A DNA stretch of 6,701 nt from contig CAJTVO010000152.1 of the NCBI GenBank assembly GCA_910579485.1, positions 1 to 6,701 on the forward strand, written 5' to 3'. A model generated the notes under the pieces. It saw only the letters and a program-made list of their open reading frames with translations. It was not told the origin of the DNA and searched no databases. A program made the position numbers and the translations under genes. Source of the DNA: an uncultured Oscillospiraceae bacterium. GTDB taxonomy: Bacteria; Bacillota; Clostridia; Oscillospirales; Oscillospiraceae. The first letter of the stretch is position 1. Each line of letters opens with the position of its first letter. This document shows, one piece after another, positions 6,503 through 6,701 of this stretch.

Positions 6503-6531
6503 ATCCTAACATACGGAAAACTACTTGTCAA
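6503..6531 (-). promoter_or_regulatory. Sigma-A type promoter for the polyamine operon leader
   Basis: On the minus strand a perfect -35 TTGACA (6531-6526) is separated by exactly 17 bp from the -10 TAGGAT (6508-6503). The start is expected at the purines near 6496/6495. Transcription then runs through the structured leader, the attenuator and speA-speE-speB-dehydrogenase-nspC. No other promoter of comparable quality was seen inside the operon, where intergenic gaps are 18 bp or less. Confidence 0.8.
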
Positions 6532-6605
6532 GATACAGAGCAAACTCTATTGCAAAAATGTAACGATGGACAAAATCTCACATTCCCCCTTGACAATATC
6601 TTTAG
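6532..6605. other. Intergenic junction between operon promoter and right-hand fragment
   Basis: This AT-rich stretch separates the divergent units, and I see no gene in it. TTGACA occurs on the plus strand at 6590-6595, but 17 bp downstream is only CATTTA, a poor -10, so I do not call a promoter. In the frame of the right-hand fragment there are stops at 6591-6593 (TGA) and 6603-6605 (TAG), so the coding homology ends here. This is the best candidate for an insertion or recombination boundary. Confidence 0.4.
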
Positions 6606-6701
6606 AAATATCCATTTAACGAACAACTTCTTATCTACGCCCAGCGCCCGGAGGCCACCGCCTGTGCAGACTATGACCTCTGGAACAAGCAGATGCGCCG
6701 G
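6606..6701 (+). pseudogene. N-terminally truncated mobile-element protein (polyvalent/antirestriction-helicase type) fragment
   Basis: The open frame runs off the right edge and codes for KYPFNEQLLIYAQRP followed by EATACADYDLWNKQMRR. The pattern YPF-x-[DE]QLLIYAQRP-[DE]-ATACA-x-x-x-x-WN is, from memory, the conserved start of large multidomain proteins of clostridial conjugative elements (polyvalent protein-associated domains, often with YodL/DUF3849, methylase or SNF2-helicase parts). Family members normally have residues before this motif. Here the codon before Lys is TAG, another in-frame stop lies four codons further back, and there is no ATG, GTG or TTG with a ribosome site. The N-terminus therefore seems lost at a junction near 6603. 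A start further in cannot be excluded, because only 32 codons are visible. It has the same orientation as the left-hand relaxase. Confidence 0.5.

Noticed and set aside
6590..6618. Possible plus-strand promoter TTGACA-17-CATTTA driving the right-hand fragment
   Set aside because: The -10 match is poor and it overlaps the start of the truncated coding homology, with no start codon or ribosome site behind it.

Overview
The window looks like a piece of a Firmicutes genome, most likely a gut-type Clostridia (Oscillospirales/Lachnospirales-like). The Shine-Dalgarno sites are strong (AAGGAG, GGAGG), the genes are tightly packed and fairly GC-rich, and the edges carry gene fragments typical of clostridial integrative/conjugative or mobilizable elements. 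This placement is inferred from gene content and style, not from a database match.

Layout, left to right. (1) Positions 1-213 (+) hold the C-terminal end of a probable element relaxase. (2) Positions 214-379 hold no gene but three consecutive hairpins, the first a bidirectional intrinsic terminator. (3) Positions 380-6069 carry five closely spaced minus-strand genes that form one polyamine operon, transcribed right to left: speA (biosynthetic arginine decarboxylase), speE (aminopropyltransferase/spermidine synthase), speB (agmatinase-type ureohydrolase), a carboxy(nor)spermidine dehydrogenase and nspC (carboxy(nor)spermidine decarboxylase). (4) Positions 6070-6531 form the control region: a near-consensus sigma-A promoter (TTGACA-17-TAGGAT), about 430 nt of untranslated leader with a chain of hairpins, an intrinsic terminator placed before the first gene, then a Shine-Dalgarno and a probable TTG start. 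(5) From about 6606 to the right edge (+) lies a fragment of another mobile-element protein, without its N-terminus and preceded by an in-frame TAG.

How the genes work together. SpeA makes agmatine from arginine, and SpeB hydrolyses agmatine to putrescine and urea. Putrescine can then become spermidine by two routes present in the same operon: SpeE, which needs decarboxylated SAM, or the dehydrogenase plus NspC, which use aspartate semialdehyde and a carboxyspermidine intermediate. No speD (SAM decarboxylase) is present, so SpeE depends on a gene elsewhere or does something different. The order speA-speE-speB also fits the aminopropylagmatine route known from Thermus.

The most interesting points are the apparent carriage of a complete spermidine operon inside a mobile element and the unidentified long leader ending in a terminator, which suggests transcription attenuation or an unrecognised riboswitch.
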